This document shows, piece by piece, positions 55,026-64,000 of a DNA stretch of 64,000 nucleotides. The notes below the pieces were generated by a model. It did not search any database. It was not told the origin of the DNA and saw only the letters and a program-made list of their open reading frames with translations. Origin of the DNA: Acidicapsa acidisoli (lineage in GTDB: Bacteria; Acidobacteriota; Terriglobia; Terriglobales; Acidobacteriaceae); NCBI RefSeq assembly GCF_025685625.1, contig NZ_JAGSYI010000006.1:1-64000 (forward strand). Reading direction: 5' to 3'. A program made the translations under genes and the position numbers. How positions within the stretch are numbered: the first letter of the stretch is position 1; every line of letters begins with the position of its first letter.

Positions 55026-55697
55026 ATGAATGTTACAGATGAAGAAGTGGCAATTGATGTCGCTTGCCTACGCAGGAATCCACTTCAGAGTGAGCGCCTT
55101 ATTTCTGCGGCACGAGCGGGATCGTCTGCCGCGTTTGCCGAGCTCAGGGAGATTTATTCGCATCGAGTCTATAGGCGACTCCTCTCCATTACCAACAACC
55201 GAGAAGATGCCGAAGACGCTTTGCAGGATGCATTCTTGCGAGCATACTTGGCGATCCATACCTTCGAAGGAAGATCGAGCTTCTATACGTGGCTAACCCG
55301 CATCGCGATTAATTCCGCGCTGATGATTCTTCGCAAACGCCGAACCCGTCCTGAAATATCGTTTGACCATCCGAATGATGCGGAGGAGGATAACTCTGTC
55401 TTTCAATTCAAAGATGCCGCTCCCAGTCCGGAGCAAATCTGCGTTCACCGCCAGCGGTGCGCTCGTTTACTTAGATCCATCGGGAAACTCCAACCCAGGC
55501 TGCGCCAGGTCATTGAGTTACAGATGAAGCAAAGCTCTATCAGAGAGATTGCTCAAGCACTTAACATCTCTGAAGCCGCCGTCAAGTCCAGGCTCTTACG
55601 CGCACGTGCACGGCTGACAGCAGCGCGCACCTTCAGAGGTCTACATGTGGAGGCTCAGACAGGGGCCAGTTCGTTTCAAGAGGGAGACTCTGCCTAG
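55026..55697 (+). CDS. ECF-type RNA polymerase sigma factor
   Basis: 223 residues from the ATG after AAAAGGAG. Region 2 is visible (NNREDAEDALQDAFLRAYLA, FYTWLTRIAINSALMILRKRR), then a linker and region 4 (LQPRLRQVIELQMKQSSIREIAQALNISEAAVKSRLLRARARL). It has the length and text of the RpoE/ECF group. No anti-sigma gene is adjacent, which is unusual, so control may be elsewhere or transcriptional. Confidence 0.9.
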   Translation: MNVTDEEVAIDVACLRRNPLQSERLISAARAGSSAAFAELREIYSHRVYRRLLSITNNREDAEDALQDAFLRAYLAIHTFEGRSSFYTWLTRIAINSALMILRKRRTRPEISFDHPNDAEEDNSVFQFKDAAPSPEQICVHRQRCARLLRSIGKLQPRLRQVIELQMKQSSIREIAQALNISEAAVKSRLLRARARLTAARTFRGLHVEAQTGASSFQEGDSA

Positions 55698-56067
55698 TTC
55701 ATCCGGTACGACGTTCATAGCTGAATGGAGGCAAGATTGAATGAATAGGCTTTGGCGAATTGCTTTGGGAAAGCCGACGAAGAGCGTAACTAGGCGAGCA
55801 GAATCGAATTCAGAGGAGAGTTGACGATGATGCAATAGCGAAGAAGTCGGACACGATCTGCCTCGAAAAGCTCCGCACTCCGTTGCCCAAGCTGTGATTG
55901 ACGTTGATGAATTTTGATCGATTGAGCTCACTCGCAAGAAAGGTCTGCCGACAACTTATGACGGCGCTCTGCTGTGACCCATTAGTCTGATCTACATAAA
56001 GAATAATATGCAGAGAGTGCAGCATTCCATTCCTGTTCGGTAATGAACGTCATGAGGAGCTGGGAAA
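55698..56067. other. Intergenic DNA after the sigma factor gene
   Basis: A 370-base gap. A 27-codon frame starting at the ATG at 55741 follows GGAGG at ten bases, but has no support beyond that. No RNA or repeat recognised. Confidence 0.3.
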
Positions 56068-56604
56068 TTGACTACGTTGACAAACACTTCACATGGTTTG
56101 CAAGATATCCTAGCGCAGAATTTGCTCGTCGTATTCTGCGGTATCAATCCTGGCCTCAGATCGGCTGCGTTGGGTCATCATTTCGCAGGACGCGGAAACA
56201 GATTCTGGAAGACTATCCACCTCGCTGGTTTTACTATGGAAGAGATTGCTCCCGAAAATGGCGCATCAGTTTTGGCTTATAAATGCGGTCTTACGACTGC
56301 GGTTGAGAGGCCGACGGCTCGTGCGGATCAGCTATCGCGAGATGAATTTGAACGCGCGGCCTCGAGTTTGTCCGCAAAGATCGCACGCTACTCACCGGGG
56401 TATGTTGCGTTCCTCGGAAAGGCCGCCTTTGCGGCTATTTTCGATAGAAGGTCGGTATCCTGGGGCAAGCAAGACGTACTGCTTGGAGGATCGAAGACTT
56501 GGGTTCTGCCCAATCCCAGCGGACTGAATCGTTCCTTTGGCTTGGATCAATTGGTTCGTGCTTACACCGAACTTCGAATCGCACTTGACGGAGTTTCCAA
56601 CTGA
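56068..56604 (+). CDS. mug: G/U mismatch-specific uracil-DNA glycosylase (Mug)
   Basis: 178 residues from a TTG eight bases after GAGGAG. Motif 1 is FCGINPGLRS with the Asn of the Mug active site, followed by GHHFAGRGNRFWK. Motif 2 is LPNPSGLNRSF. It excises uracil or thymine mispaired with G, starting base-excision repair. Single gene, unrelated to its neighbours. Confidence 0.9.
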   Translation: MTTLTNTSHGLQDILAQNLLVVFCGINPGLRSAALGHHFAGRGNRFWKTIHLAGFTMEEIAPENGASVLAYKCGLTTAVERPTARADQLSRDEFERAASSLSAKIARYSPGYVAFLGKAAFAAIFDRRSVSWGKQDVLLGGSKTWVLPNPSGLNRSFGLDQLVRAYTELRIALDGVSN

Positions 56605-56766
56605 TAGCCGCAACATCGAATGGTCGAACAAGCTGGTGTTGCTCTTTCGGAAGGGAAAATCAAAACCATGGATGCTGCCAGAAAAATGCCCACAACCTCG
56701 CTGCCTATGAGAGGATGGGCTATCCGAACGGTGATGCTGGATACGTGATAGTGCCGAGGAGTCATC

Positions 56767-57711
56767 ATGATCGGATCTTCTGATTTTCGAAACACCAGAA
56801 TACCGCTCAACCATGGACGCGGTCAGATACCCGCACTGGGGTTTGGTACCCTGATTTCCGATGCAGCCGCGACGATAAGTGCTACCAGAAACGCGCTCGA
56901 AGCCGGATTTAGACACTTCGATTGTGCGGAGCGATACCGGAACGAACGTGAGGTGGGCGAGGCCTTGCAGGAAGGCCTTGCCGCTGGTGGGATAGCGCGC
57001 GAGGATCTCTTCGTAACAACAAAATTGTGGAACACCAATCATCGGCCTGAGCGCGTGCAACCGGCCTTCGAAGCGAGCCTGGACAGGCTCAGGCTCAATT
57101 ATCTGGATCTCTATCTCATTCACACTCCATTTGCGTTTCAACCGGGGGATGAGCAGGACCCACGGGATCAAAACGGCAATGTTCTTTACGACCGGGACGT
57201 GACTTTGCTCGACACATGGAGGGCGATGGAGAACCTTGTGGACGAGGGCAAATGCCGCGCTATCGGACTGTCTGACATCGCCTTGGACGGACTGTTGCCC
57301 ATCTACGAGGCGGCGAGAATCAAGCCGTCCGTGGTACAGGTCGAGTCACATCCGTACCTTCCGGGAACAGAGCTTCTGGAATTCTGCAAGGATAAGGGCA
57401 TTGTGTTGTTAGCCTTCGCGCCTTTGGGGCACGGAATGAGGCCAGGGCTGCTGGAAGATCCAGTAGTCTTGGCAATTGCTGCGCAAGTTGGAAAGACGCC
57501 GTCACAGGTACTGCTGGCCTGGGCGGTACAACGCGGCACGGCGTTGCTAACGACGGCCAAGACTGCAGATCGGGCAAGAGAGAATTTCAACATCTCCGCA
57601 CTTCCAGAAGATGCATTTGACGAGATCAATCGCATTCAGATCAGACAGAGACTCAATGACGTTGTGAATACCGGAACCCCGGGCTTCATCCCGCGAGTTA
57701 AATCAACATGA
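56767..57711 (+). CDS. Aldo/keto reductase
   Basis: 314 residues; GAGGAG precedes the ATG. Catalytic tetrad visible as Asp and Tyr in FDCAERYRNEREVG, Lys in TTKLW and His in LIHTPF. Cofactor-end motifs are VQVESHPYLPG and TTAKTADRARENF. NAD(P)H-dependent reduction of carbonyl compounds. Overlaps the next gene by four bases, so the pair is an operon. Confidence 0.9.
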   Translation: MIGSSDFRNTRIPLNHGRGQIPALGFGTLISDAAATISATRNALEAGFRHFDCAERYRNEREVGEALQEGLAAGGIAREDLFVTTKLWNTNHRPERVQPAFEASLDRLRLNYLDLYLIHTPFAFQPGDEQDPRDQNGNVLYDRDVTLLDTWRAMENLVDEGKCRAIGLSDIALDGLLPIYEAARIKPSVVQVESHPYLPGTELLEFCKDKGIVLLAFAPLGHGMRPGLLEDPVVLAIAAQVGKTPSQVLLAWAVQRGTALLTTAKTADRARENFNISALPEDAFDEINRIQIRQRLNDVVNTGTPGFIPRVKST

Positions 57712-58121
57712 AAGCCAAACAACATCTGGAGCGGCGAATGCAAGAGGAACAAATACAGGAAGCCTTGAACGCGCATTGGCAGGCGTCGGAAGCCGGCGAT
57801 GCAAACGCGGAGCACGACATTTACGATGACGATGCCATCTGCGATTATCCCCAGTCAGGAGAGCGAATCTTCGGGCGAAGCAATTTGCAGAGCTTGCGGA
57901 GCCATCATCCCGGCAAGCCATCAGGTTTCAACGTCAGGCGAATTCTCGGAGAGAGAGACTTGTGGATCACGGAATACACAATCGACTACCAAGGGCGACC
58001 AGCATATACAGTGAGCATTATGGAGTTCCGCAACGGTAAGGTCGTGCATGAGACACAGTATTTTGCGGATCCCTTTGAGGCGCCGGCCTGGCGGAGCCAA
58101 TGGGTTCAGCGGATCGCGTGA
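57708..58121 (+). CDS. SnoaL-like (NTF2-fold) protein
   Basis: 137 residues; a second ATG at 57738 is also possible. The text ALNAHWQASEAGDANAEHDIYDDDAICDYPQSGERIFG to GRPAYTVSIMEFRNGKVVHETQYFADPFEAPAWR has the NTF2-fold pattern of SnoaL-like proteins with a conserved 'EY' strand. Enzymatic role unknown. Translationally coupled to the aldo/keto reductase (ATGA). Confidence 0.78.
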   Translation: MKAKQHLERRMQEEQIQEALNAHWQASEAGDANAEHDIYDDDAICDYPQSGERIFGRSNLQSLRSHHPGKPSGFNVRRILGERDLWITEYTIDYQGRPAYTVSIMEFRNGKVVHETQYFADPFEAPAWRSQWVQRIA

Positions 58122-58248
58122 TGCCGCGTTGAGGCGATATCCGGTTTTGTCAGAGAATGCGTGACCACTGCAATGCAGTCACCTTCCAGAACCGCACCAA
58201 ATTAATCTCAGTTCTGCAGCGGGTCGTGTTGAGACCCGGCCCGCGCAG

Positions 58249-59598
58249 CTACTCCTGGGTTTTCAGAGCCGTCGGAATCTCCAGTGGGACAAGGAAGTTG
58301 CTGGCGAGGACATAGTCGTAAAGGTGATCGAGCGGCGGTGGAGGATGGAGCTCGCGGGCAGAGACCCATCCGTTTGTATCGGTCCACTGCCAGTGGGTGG
58401 CTGAGATGCTTTGAAGCGCTCGGTGGAGGTCCTTTGATTTCATCGGATAGGCGTAAATGCGAACGTTTCGCGGCAAGAGGCGAGACAAAGCTTCAAGGAA
58501 GCTGCCGGGGAGATCATTGTAGCGATATTCCCATACCCGAATCAGCAGAGACAGGCCCAAAGCGAAGCGGATGGGTTGCATGGTGTAGCGGTTAACGAAA
58601 GCGGTCATGCTGTAGAGTTCGCGATCACGGAACAGCAAGACATCCCCGCAATGCGCGTGAAGCGCATCAATCCTTTCCAGCAGTTCAGAGATTCCCGGAG
58701 GGGGATCCGCTTCCCTGAGCGGCATCGCGGAAAAGCAAAAGTAACCGACAGGCGCGGGATCTTTATCAGCTAATTCTTCACGGAGTTGTTGGATTCCTGC
58801 GGCCAGCAGTTGATTATGGATTGCCGCATGATCGGAATCTACGTGTTCGAACGATCCTGGCGCGAGCACGGTAGCTTTCTTGTGGAGGACTTCCATCGGC
58901 GGCACGGGCGGCCCACTGCATGGAAAACAGACGGCTTCAGCAAGACCTGCGCAAACCAGGTGAGCTAGAATCGCGCGCTGGTCCCATCCCTCGAAGGCTG
59001 CGCCACGCACTTCCACATAGTCGATTTCAATACGTTTCTCGACGTCCTGGGCAATATTCTCAAAGAAGGATTCCTTCGTCTCCAATTGATAGAAGACAGC
59101 ATAGATAAGGTTCACGCCCAGGATGCCGATAGCCTCTTGCTCGAGGGGGTTGGAAGGATCGCGCAGGTTGATATGGAGAAGTATGTCGTTCGGCTGCCCG
59201 CCAGGTTGCAGTTGGAACCGCAGGCCAACCCAACCGTGAGGCTCATTTGTTCCGGCGTAGTTGCGGGCGGAGATGGTATCAACAAAGGAAAAGAAGCGAG
59301 CGTTCGATCCACGGCTCTTGTTCAATTGATTGATGAGTTGAGTCCACTCGCTATCCAGCATGGTTTGGAGGCGTTCTCCGGAAACGTAGCGCGCACCAGC
59401 ACCGTACAAATCGTCACTGACTTCCTTGTCATACGCAGAGATTGATTTAGCAACTGTCCCGGAGGCCCCTCCTACAACCAGGAACCATCGCACGACTTCC
59501 TGGCCAGCGCCAATTTCGGCAAAGGAGCCGTAGCTGGTCGGGTCGAGATTGACGCGGAGCGCTTTCTGATGAGTGTTAAGCCTTTCCATGGACGCCAT
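58249..59598 (-). CDS. Conserved protein of unknown function (449 aa)
   Basis: I recognise the text (MERLNTHQKALRVNL, YGSFAEIGAGQEVVRWF, GTVAKSISAYD, HGWVGLRF) as a widespread bacterial family that databases label as 'TonB-dependent receptor' or nucleotidyltransferase without visible basis. No signal peptide, barrel strands or nucleotidyltransferase motif is seen; it looks cytoplasmic and globular. AAGGAGAGG precedes the ATG. Stands alone. The gap downstream (58122-58248) has a short GGGTC/GACCC hairpin near 58220. Confidence 0.75.
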   Translation of the reverse strand: MASMERLNTHQKALRVNLDPTSYGSFAEIGAGQEVVRWFLVVGGASGTVAKSISAYDKEVSDDLYGAGARYVSGERLQTMLDSEWTQLINQLNKSRGSNARFFSFVDTISARNYAGTNEPHGWVGLRFQLQPGGQPNDILLHINLRDPSNPLEQEAIGILGVNLIYAVFYQLETKESFFENIAQDVEKRIEIDYVEVRGAAFEGWDQRAILAHLVCAGLAEAVCFPCSGPPVPPMEVLHKKATVLAPGSFEHVDSDHAAIHNQLLAAGIQQLREELADKDPAPVGYFCFSAMPLREADPPPGISELLERIDALHAHCGDVLLFRDRELYSMTAFVNRYTMQPIRFALGLSLLIRVWEYRYNDLPGSFLEALSRLLPRNVRIYAYPMKSKDLHRALQSISATHWQWTDTNGWVSARELHPPPPLDHLYDYVLASNFLVPLEIPTALKTQE

Positions 59599-59828
59599 AG
59601 AACCTCTCCTTAGTCGTTGAGTGATTGAGAGTTCATCGAACCTTGTCGGGCTGGCAAGCGATCACTGAAAGCTTAAGACAAAAACACACTGCCTTGCATC
59701 AATCTCACCTTACCGCACCTGAGATACATGCTCTTTTCATAAAAAAGAAGCAATTGCACTTGAGAGCAATACACAGCACGGCGCCAGGAAACAACTGCTG
59801 TAACCACGTCTGACTCTCTTGCTCTGGC

Positions 59829-60467
59829 CTATTGAGACTGTTCTCGGTCACGTTCGAACCGTTGGAGACACTCAACGAGCATCGTGGTCGTACAAGACTC
59901 TCCCATCTCGGTATTGAACATTGCGTGGTACAGGTGGCGTTCCGGCCATTTTAGCCCGAGATACTGCCGGACGAACGCAGCTCGTGCTTCGTCCGTTGTG
60001 TCAATCAGATCAATTGCTCTGTCCTGACTCTCGCCCCTGGAGATAAGTCTGCGGATCTTGTGATCGCGAGACGCATAGAGAAACACATGGAAGACATCTT
60101 TACGATTGCGTAAGAAATACTGAGCACCACGACCGACAATTACCGACGGGCCGCTGGACAGTGCGGTCTTGACAGCTGTTTGTGAAACAGTCGCGATCCG
60201 GCGCGCATCGAGCAAGTGCAACCGGTTGGCGGACGGCAGGCCGCCCTCAAACGCACCACGAAGGAAGTCCTGGAAGATCCTGTACACGACGGGATCAGTT
60301 CGCCATTCTCTCTGCTCGACCGCCTCTGGCGTACTCTCGGTGAGTCGCGCAATTTCCTGTGTCAACCGTTCGTCCCACAGACTCCATCCAAGACGATCAG
60401 CGACCAAACTGGCAATTTCGGATGCTCCGCATCCGAACTCGCGCTCAATTGTTATAGCTTGAACCAT
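59829..60467 (-). CDS. Cytidylate-kinase-like protein
   Basis: 212 residues. Begins AITIEREFGCGASEIASLVADRLGW, a variant P-loop of the cytidylate-kinase-like family (a normal Walker A Gly-Lys is absent). VIVGRGAQYFLRN follows, then an Arg-rich lid (RDHKIRRLISRGES). Substrate unknown. It begins 11 bases after the EmrB-type gene ends and is probably the last gene of that operon. Confidence 0.75.
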   Translation of the reverse strand: MVQAITIEREFGCGASEIASLVADRLGWSLWDERLTQEIARLTESTPEAVEQREWRTDPVVYRIFQDFLRGAFEGGLPSANRLHLLDARRIATVSQTAVKTALSSGPSVIVGRGAQYFLRNRKDVFHVFLYASRDHKIRRLISRGESQDRAIDLIDTTDEARAAFVRQYLGLKWPERHLYHAMFNTEMGESCTTTMLVECLQRFERDREQSQ

Positions 60468-60478
60468 TGCATTTATCC

Positions 60479-62080
60479 TCAGCCCACCGCGATATCTCCG
60501 CCCGCTCCTGGATCATTCTTCTTCAAGAAAAACGCAAGAACGAACATGATGGAGCAGAGCGCGCCCAGGACCCAAAAGATGTCCATGTAAGACAGTGCGC
60601 CGCCTTGTTGATGCACCAATTCGTAGAATCTTGCAATTGCCTGGTCGTGAGCGTCCGCTGCCCGAAGCCCGGAGTGCCCGATTTTTGAGCCAAGTGCATG
60701 GAGTGCCGAACGGTATGCAGGGGAATCGGGAGTGATATGGCCGACGAGAATCTGCTGGTGATACTGAGCCCGTCGGGCAATCATCGTGGTCACGACGGAA
60801 GTTCCGATACTGCCGCCGATATTGCGCATGAAGTTGATCATGCCGGAGACGCTATTGCCTTTCTCTGGAGGAACTCCGATGTAACCCGCGGCCGTGATAG
60901 GGACAAATAGAAATCCAATTCCCACCACTTGGGCTACACGCAACCACATCGCAAAATTAAAGCTGACGAATAAATCAATCTGGTTCGCGCAATAGAACAG
61001 CCCAATGGCAAGGCAGAGCCATCCAGTCGCAATCAGCCATCGGGCTTGAATCTTTGATGTAAGCCGGCCGACAATGGGCATCATCACCAACAAGATAACT
61101 CCGCCACCGGACAGAACGAGACCTGCAAGCTCTGCTGTGTAACCCATCAGCGTCTGCAAAAACTCGGGAATCAACACGAGGGTACTGAAGAGCATGAAGC
61201 CCATCATGAACATCATTAAGTTCGCTGCCGCGAAGTTGAAGCTCTTGAACATGCGGACATCGATGATCGGCTCTTTGCGGAACCATTCCCAGATGACCAG
61301 CGAGATCAGGCAAACCGATGCGGTTATCGCCAGGGTCGTGATGAAATGCGAGCCGAACCAATCGTCTTCCTGCCCCTTGTCCAGAACTACCTGCAGCGAA
61401 CCCACTCCCAACGTCAACATGGATATTCCAATGTAGTCCACCCGAATACCCCCTCTCTTCAAGCGACGGAGAAACGGCGGATCTTCGACCAAGGTGTGCG
61501 TCAAATAAAGAGCCAGAAGCACCACGGGCAGCGTGATGAAAAATATCCAGCGCCATGAATAGTTATCAGTAATCCAGCCTCCCAGCATCGGCCCGACTGT
61601 AGGGGCGAGAACTGCAGTAATGCCGTAGACAGCAAACGCGGAGCCGCGCTGCTCCGGAGGAAACGTATCGTTGAGAATGGCTTGTGCCATCGGTTGCAGT
61701 CCGCCGCCGCCGATGCCCTGCACAGCTCGAAACAACAGCAATAGTGGCAGGTTAGGCGCTAACCCGCAAAGCAGTGAACTCACAGTGAAAATGGCTAGCG
61801 ACATCATGAAGTACCGCTTGCGGCCCATCAACTCCGCGAGCCATCCGCTGATGGGTAAGACGATAGCGTTCGCAGCAAGGTAGGAGGTGAGTACCCAGGT
61901 GCTGTCGTCGTAGCTGGCTCCCAGGCCTCCGGCGATGTAAGGCAATGCAACGTTGGCAACGCTCGTATCCAGCACCTCGATAAACGCCGCCATCGACACA
62001 GTGGCGGCAATCGCCCAAGGATTTACCTTAGGGCGCCAGACGACCTGATCGGACGGAAGAGTCAGCGCTGTGGCACTCAT
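60479..62080 (-). CDS. DHA2-family (EmrB/QacA-type) drug efflux transporter
   Basis: 533 residues with about 14 membrane helices. Motifs include LDTSVANVALPYI (antiporter motif D1), WVLTSYLAANAIVLPISGWLA and LFRAVQGIGGGGLQPM (motif C-like). It extrudes hydrophobic compounds by proton antiport with the adaptor upstream and the outer-membrane factor. Overlaps the adaptor gene by four bases. Confidence 0.9.
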   Translation of the reverse strand: MSATALTLPSDQVVWRPKVNPWAIAATVSMAAFIEVLDTSVANVALPYIAGGLGASYDDSTWVLTSYLAANAIVLPISGWLAELMGRKRYFMMSLAIFTVSSLLCGLAPNLPLLLLFRAVQGIGGGGLQPMAQAILNDTFPPEQRGSAFAVYGITAVLAPTVGPMLGGWITDNYSWRWIFFITLPVVLLALYLTHTLVEDPPFLRRLKRGGIRVDYIGISMLTLGVGSLQVVLDKGQEDDWFGSHFITTLAITASVCLISLVIWEWFRKEPIIDVRMFKSFNFAAANLMMFMMGFMLFSTLVLIPEFLQTLMGYTAELAGLVLSGGGVILLVMMPIVGRLTSKIQARWLIATGWLCLAIGLFYCANQIDLFVSFNFAMWLRVAQVVGIGFLFVPITAAGYIGVPPEKGNSVSGMINFMRNIGGSIGTSVVTTMIARRAQYHQQILVGHITPDSPAYRSALHALGSKIGHSGLRAADAHDQAIARFYELVHQQGGALSYMDIFWVLGALCSIMFVLAFFLKKNDPGAGGDIAVG

Positions 62081-63351
62081 CTCAGGTACACTTTCGCTTC
62101 GACGCTCTCACCGGGCCGAAGCTGGTGATCGCGATTTTCGCCAGGCTCGAGAACGATCTTTACGGGAACACGCTGAACGATTTTCACGTAGTTGCCAGTT
62201 GCGTTTTCGGGTGGCAGCAAGCTGTAAATGGGGCCCGTTCCTCCCGCAATGCTGTCGACATGAGCGTGGTATGTGCGGCCGTTCGAGTCGAGCTCAATCG
62301 TCGCTTTCTGGCCCACGCGCATATGCTTAAGCTGCGTCTCTTTAAAGTTTGCCGTAACCCACACCTGGTCGAGAGGAGTGACAGTGAGCAACTGTTCCCC
62401 CGGATCGACATTCAATCCGACGACAACTTTCTTTGTGATTTCGCCGGCTACAGGCGCAAATATTTTGGTGTATCCGAGGTTCAACTGCGCTTGCTCGACA
62501 GCAGCCCTTTTCTGGTTTACATCTGCCGTGGCAGAAAGGGCTTTGGCGCGCGTTGAGCCAACGCGCTGCGGGCCGGCCTGGGCATCTTCGTAGCGCGCCT
62601 CAGCTTCGGTCAGGCGGCTGCGCGCTTCGACAACAGCCTGTTGGGCTGCGGCCTCGTCAGCTTCTGCCGCAGCTATGGCGGCGACATCCGTCGCTGCAGC
62701 GGCATAAGCATGGTCGTATACTTGCTTCGGTACCTCCTCCTTTGCGAGCAGCGAGTGATAGCGGGCGACGTCATCTTGCGCCTTTACATTTTCTGCTTGC
62801 GCTTCCAAAACGCGGGCATGTGCGGCAGCAGCTTGCTTTTCTGCGGCCTGGATTGCCGCCTCTGCATTCTTAATATCGGAGGACGTGAATTTCAATTGGC
62901 TTGAGGTATCAACGGAAGATATCGGCACATCGATATTCGAACTTTTCGCCGCAGCCTCTGAAGTGTCGAGCGTTGCCTGGGCTCTTGCTAACGCCACTTC
63001 ATAGTCTTTTGGGTCGATTTCCACGAGTGTGGAACCTTGATCGACCCATTGGTTGTCGTCTACGTTGACTTTCTGGATGTATCCAGGGACGCGAGCGCTG
63101 ACAGGGTAAAGATGGACGTCCACCTGCGCATCGTCAGTAGATTCGAAGCCGGAAAGATAGCGCCAGAGGAAGGCGCCCCCAACGGCCAGAACAACAAGTG
63201 CGGTAAGAATTATCCAACGCTTGTGAGAGCGTCTCCTCGGATAAGCGGAGATCGACTGGTCAGCTGAGCCGCCGTTGTCCGCTGGTGCGCTTTGCTCTGG
63301 CGGAATCGCTTGCGATGTATTCATTACTGGATTTTGCTCAGCCGTACTCAT
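62077..63351 (-). CDS. EmrA-type periplasmic adaptor (HlyD family)
   Basis: 424 residues: Pro-rich cytosolic start, one membrane helix (WIILTALVVLAVGGAFLWRYL), then TDDAQVDVHLYPVSARVPGYI, a long coiled coil (about 110-250) and barrel part (FAPVAGEITKKVVVGLNVDPGEQLL, VWVTANFKETQL). It joins the transporter to the channel. ATGA overlaps on both sides show tight coupling of the three genes. Confidence 0.9.
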   Translation of the reverse strand: MSTAEQNPVMNTSQAIPPEQSAPADNGGSADQSISAYPRRRSHKRWIILTALVVLAVGGAFLWRYLSGFESTDDAQVDVHLYPVSARVPGYIQKVNVDDNQWVDQGSTLVEIDPKDYEVALARAQATLDTSEAAAKSSNIDVPISSVDTSSQLKFTSSDIKNAEAAIQAAEKQAAAAHARVLEAQAENVKAQDDVARYHSLLAKEEVPKQVYDHAYAAAATDVAAIAAAEADEAAAQQAVVEARSRLTEAEARYEDAQAGPQRVGSTRAKALSATADVNQKRAAVEQAQLNLGYTKIFAPVAGEITKKVVVGLNVDPGEQLLTVTPLDQVWVTANFKETQLKHMRVGQKATIELDSNGRTYHAHVDSIAGGTGPIYSLLPPENATGNYVKIVQRVPVKIVLEPGENRDHQLRPGESVEAKVYLR

Positions 63352-64000
63352 TTTCCCTCCACGTATTCAGCAAAGCGTGACTCCGCGACGCCGGTCGATC
63401 TCGCCAGAGATATTTTTGAAAGGTTGTAGCTGTAAAGACTGGCAATATAGGCGTCACTAGCGATTGCCAGCGCATCCTGCGCTTGAACGACTTCAATGTT
63501 GTCGGTAACTCCCGAAGTGAATCGATCGCGAGACTGTTCAAGGTTCCGAGTGGCCAACGTTACAGCGCTTTTCTCGACAGACACTTCTTGCGCAGCCGCA
63601 TCCAGATCGAGATAGGCGTCACGAACCTCCTGATCGATCCTGGCTCGTAAATCCTCCAGTCGCTGCCTTTCCCTTGTTAGCGAAGCGTCAGCCCGGAGAA
63701 CATCTCCGTGTACCCTGCCACCCTGAAAAATAGGGATGCGGAGCGTAGCAGCAGCATCAACAGTACCGTGCGACGAGCCTGGGTTGACTCCAGATAGACC
63801 GTAGTCGGCTTCTGCACCTAACGATGGATACCGCTCGGCAGAAGCGGCTTTTCTCTCGAGCTCAGCCGAACCGACCTGATTCATCTGGCTCTGAAAATCG
63901 GCGCGATCCGTGTACGCGCTCTGGATCGACTCATCGAGCCCCGAGGGGGTCAGCTCCTGGTAAGGGATCTGGGTGGTTATCTCGAATTTTTGGCCAGATG
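63348..64000 (-). CDS. TolC-family outer-membrane efflux protein (partial, 5' end outside window)
   Basis: The frame is open to the right edge, so the start lies beyond the window. The visible 217 codons are the last part of an OEP domain: LDESIQSAYTDRADFQSQMNQ, LRIPIFQGGRVHGDVLRADASL, EVRDAYLDLDAAAQEV, DNIEVVQAQDALAIASDAYIASLYSYNLSKISLARSTG. First gene of the OMF-EmrA-EmrB-kinase-like operon. Confidence 0.87.
   Translation of the reverse strand, partial: SGQKFEITTQIPYQELTPSGLDESIQSAYTDRADFQSQMNQVGSAELERKAASAERYPSLGAEADYGLSGVNPGSSHGTVDAAATLRIPIFQGGRVHGDVLRADASLTRERQRLEDLRARIDQEVRDAYLDLDAAAQEVSVEKSAVTLATRNLEQSRDRFTSGVTDNIEVVQAQDALAIASDAYIASLYSYNLSKISLARSTGVAESRFAEYVEGK

Noticed and set aside
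1-64000. CRISPR arrays, intact insertion sequences, rRNA genes or riboswitches
   Set aside because: No regularly spaced repeats, transposase genes, rRNA-like text or known aptamer motifs were recognised by eye on either strand.

Overview
The window looks like an accessory, partly decayed stretch of an Acidobacteriota-type chromosome (soil Terriglobia-like). This is inferred from gene style: secreted proteins ending in choice-of-anchor D (ASH) domains, NHL-repeat surface proteins, a CadC-type winged-helix remnant, an STN-domain protein next to a secretin, and LuxR/FixJ and PAS kinase wiring. No rRNA, intact tRNA, CRISPR array or intact insertion sequence was seen.

Left part (1-33.7 kb). A cut-off cytochrome b561-type fragment, a small secreted protein and a decayed tyrosine recombinase come first. 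Next is a 139-bp repeat carrying the 3' half of a tRNA-Pro gene (1499-1637). A second copy in the same orientation, about 91% identical, lies at 33602-33740. Between the copies is a metal-handling, cell-surface block. A minus-strand five-gene cluster (15876 down to 1876) encodes two complementary halves of a multicopper oxidase, a 3017-residue secreted protein with dead cupredoxin domains, and two small secreted proteins. A Crp/Fnr regulator (16270-17076) lies just upstream. Then come a CusBA-type RND metal pump with an STN-domain protein, a secretin, and an NHL/ASH surface protein. Four intergenic palindromes of the form TTTGNNC-NN-GNNCAAA precede four of these units, so the block may be one regulon of that regulator. 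The block ends with a porin, a PstS-like protein, a histidine kinase and an OmpR-type regulator.

Middle (33.0-36 kb). Around the second repeat lie remnants of tetR, pirin, alpha/beta hydrolase, SDR and winged-helix genes, with an intact protoglobin among them.

Right part (36-64 kb). This holds stress, redox and efflux functions: beta-carbonic anhydrase; a MOSC/flavin reductase/ferredoxin fusion; a MEDS sensor protein (frameshifted at a G7 tract) and a multi-PAS histidine kinase; a receiver protein and a decayed second one; an OMF-YtcA-HlyD-FUSC efflux operon; an SDR-RidA-nitronate monooxygenase operon; a FixJ-type regulator; an ECF sigma factor; Mug; an aldo/keto reductase with a SnoaL-like protein; and an EmrAB-TolC-type operon ending in a cytidylate-kinase-like gene. 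Four intergenic copies of one composite element (16-bp palindrome, CG, TCCAAT, exactly 20 bases, CTTAATC) precede the carbonic anhydrase, the efflux operon, the SDR operon and a truncated epoxide hydrolase. They are probably activator-dependent promoters of one regulon, plausibly run by the FixJ-type regulator and the PAS kinase encoded here.
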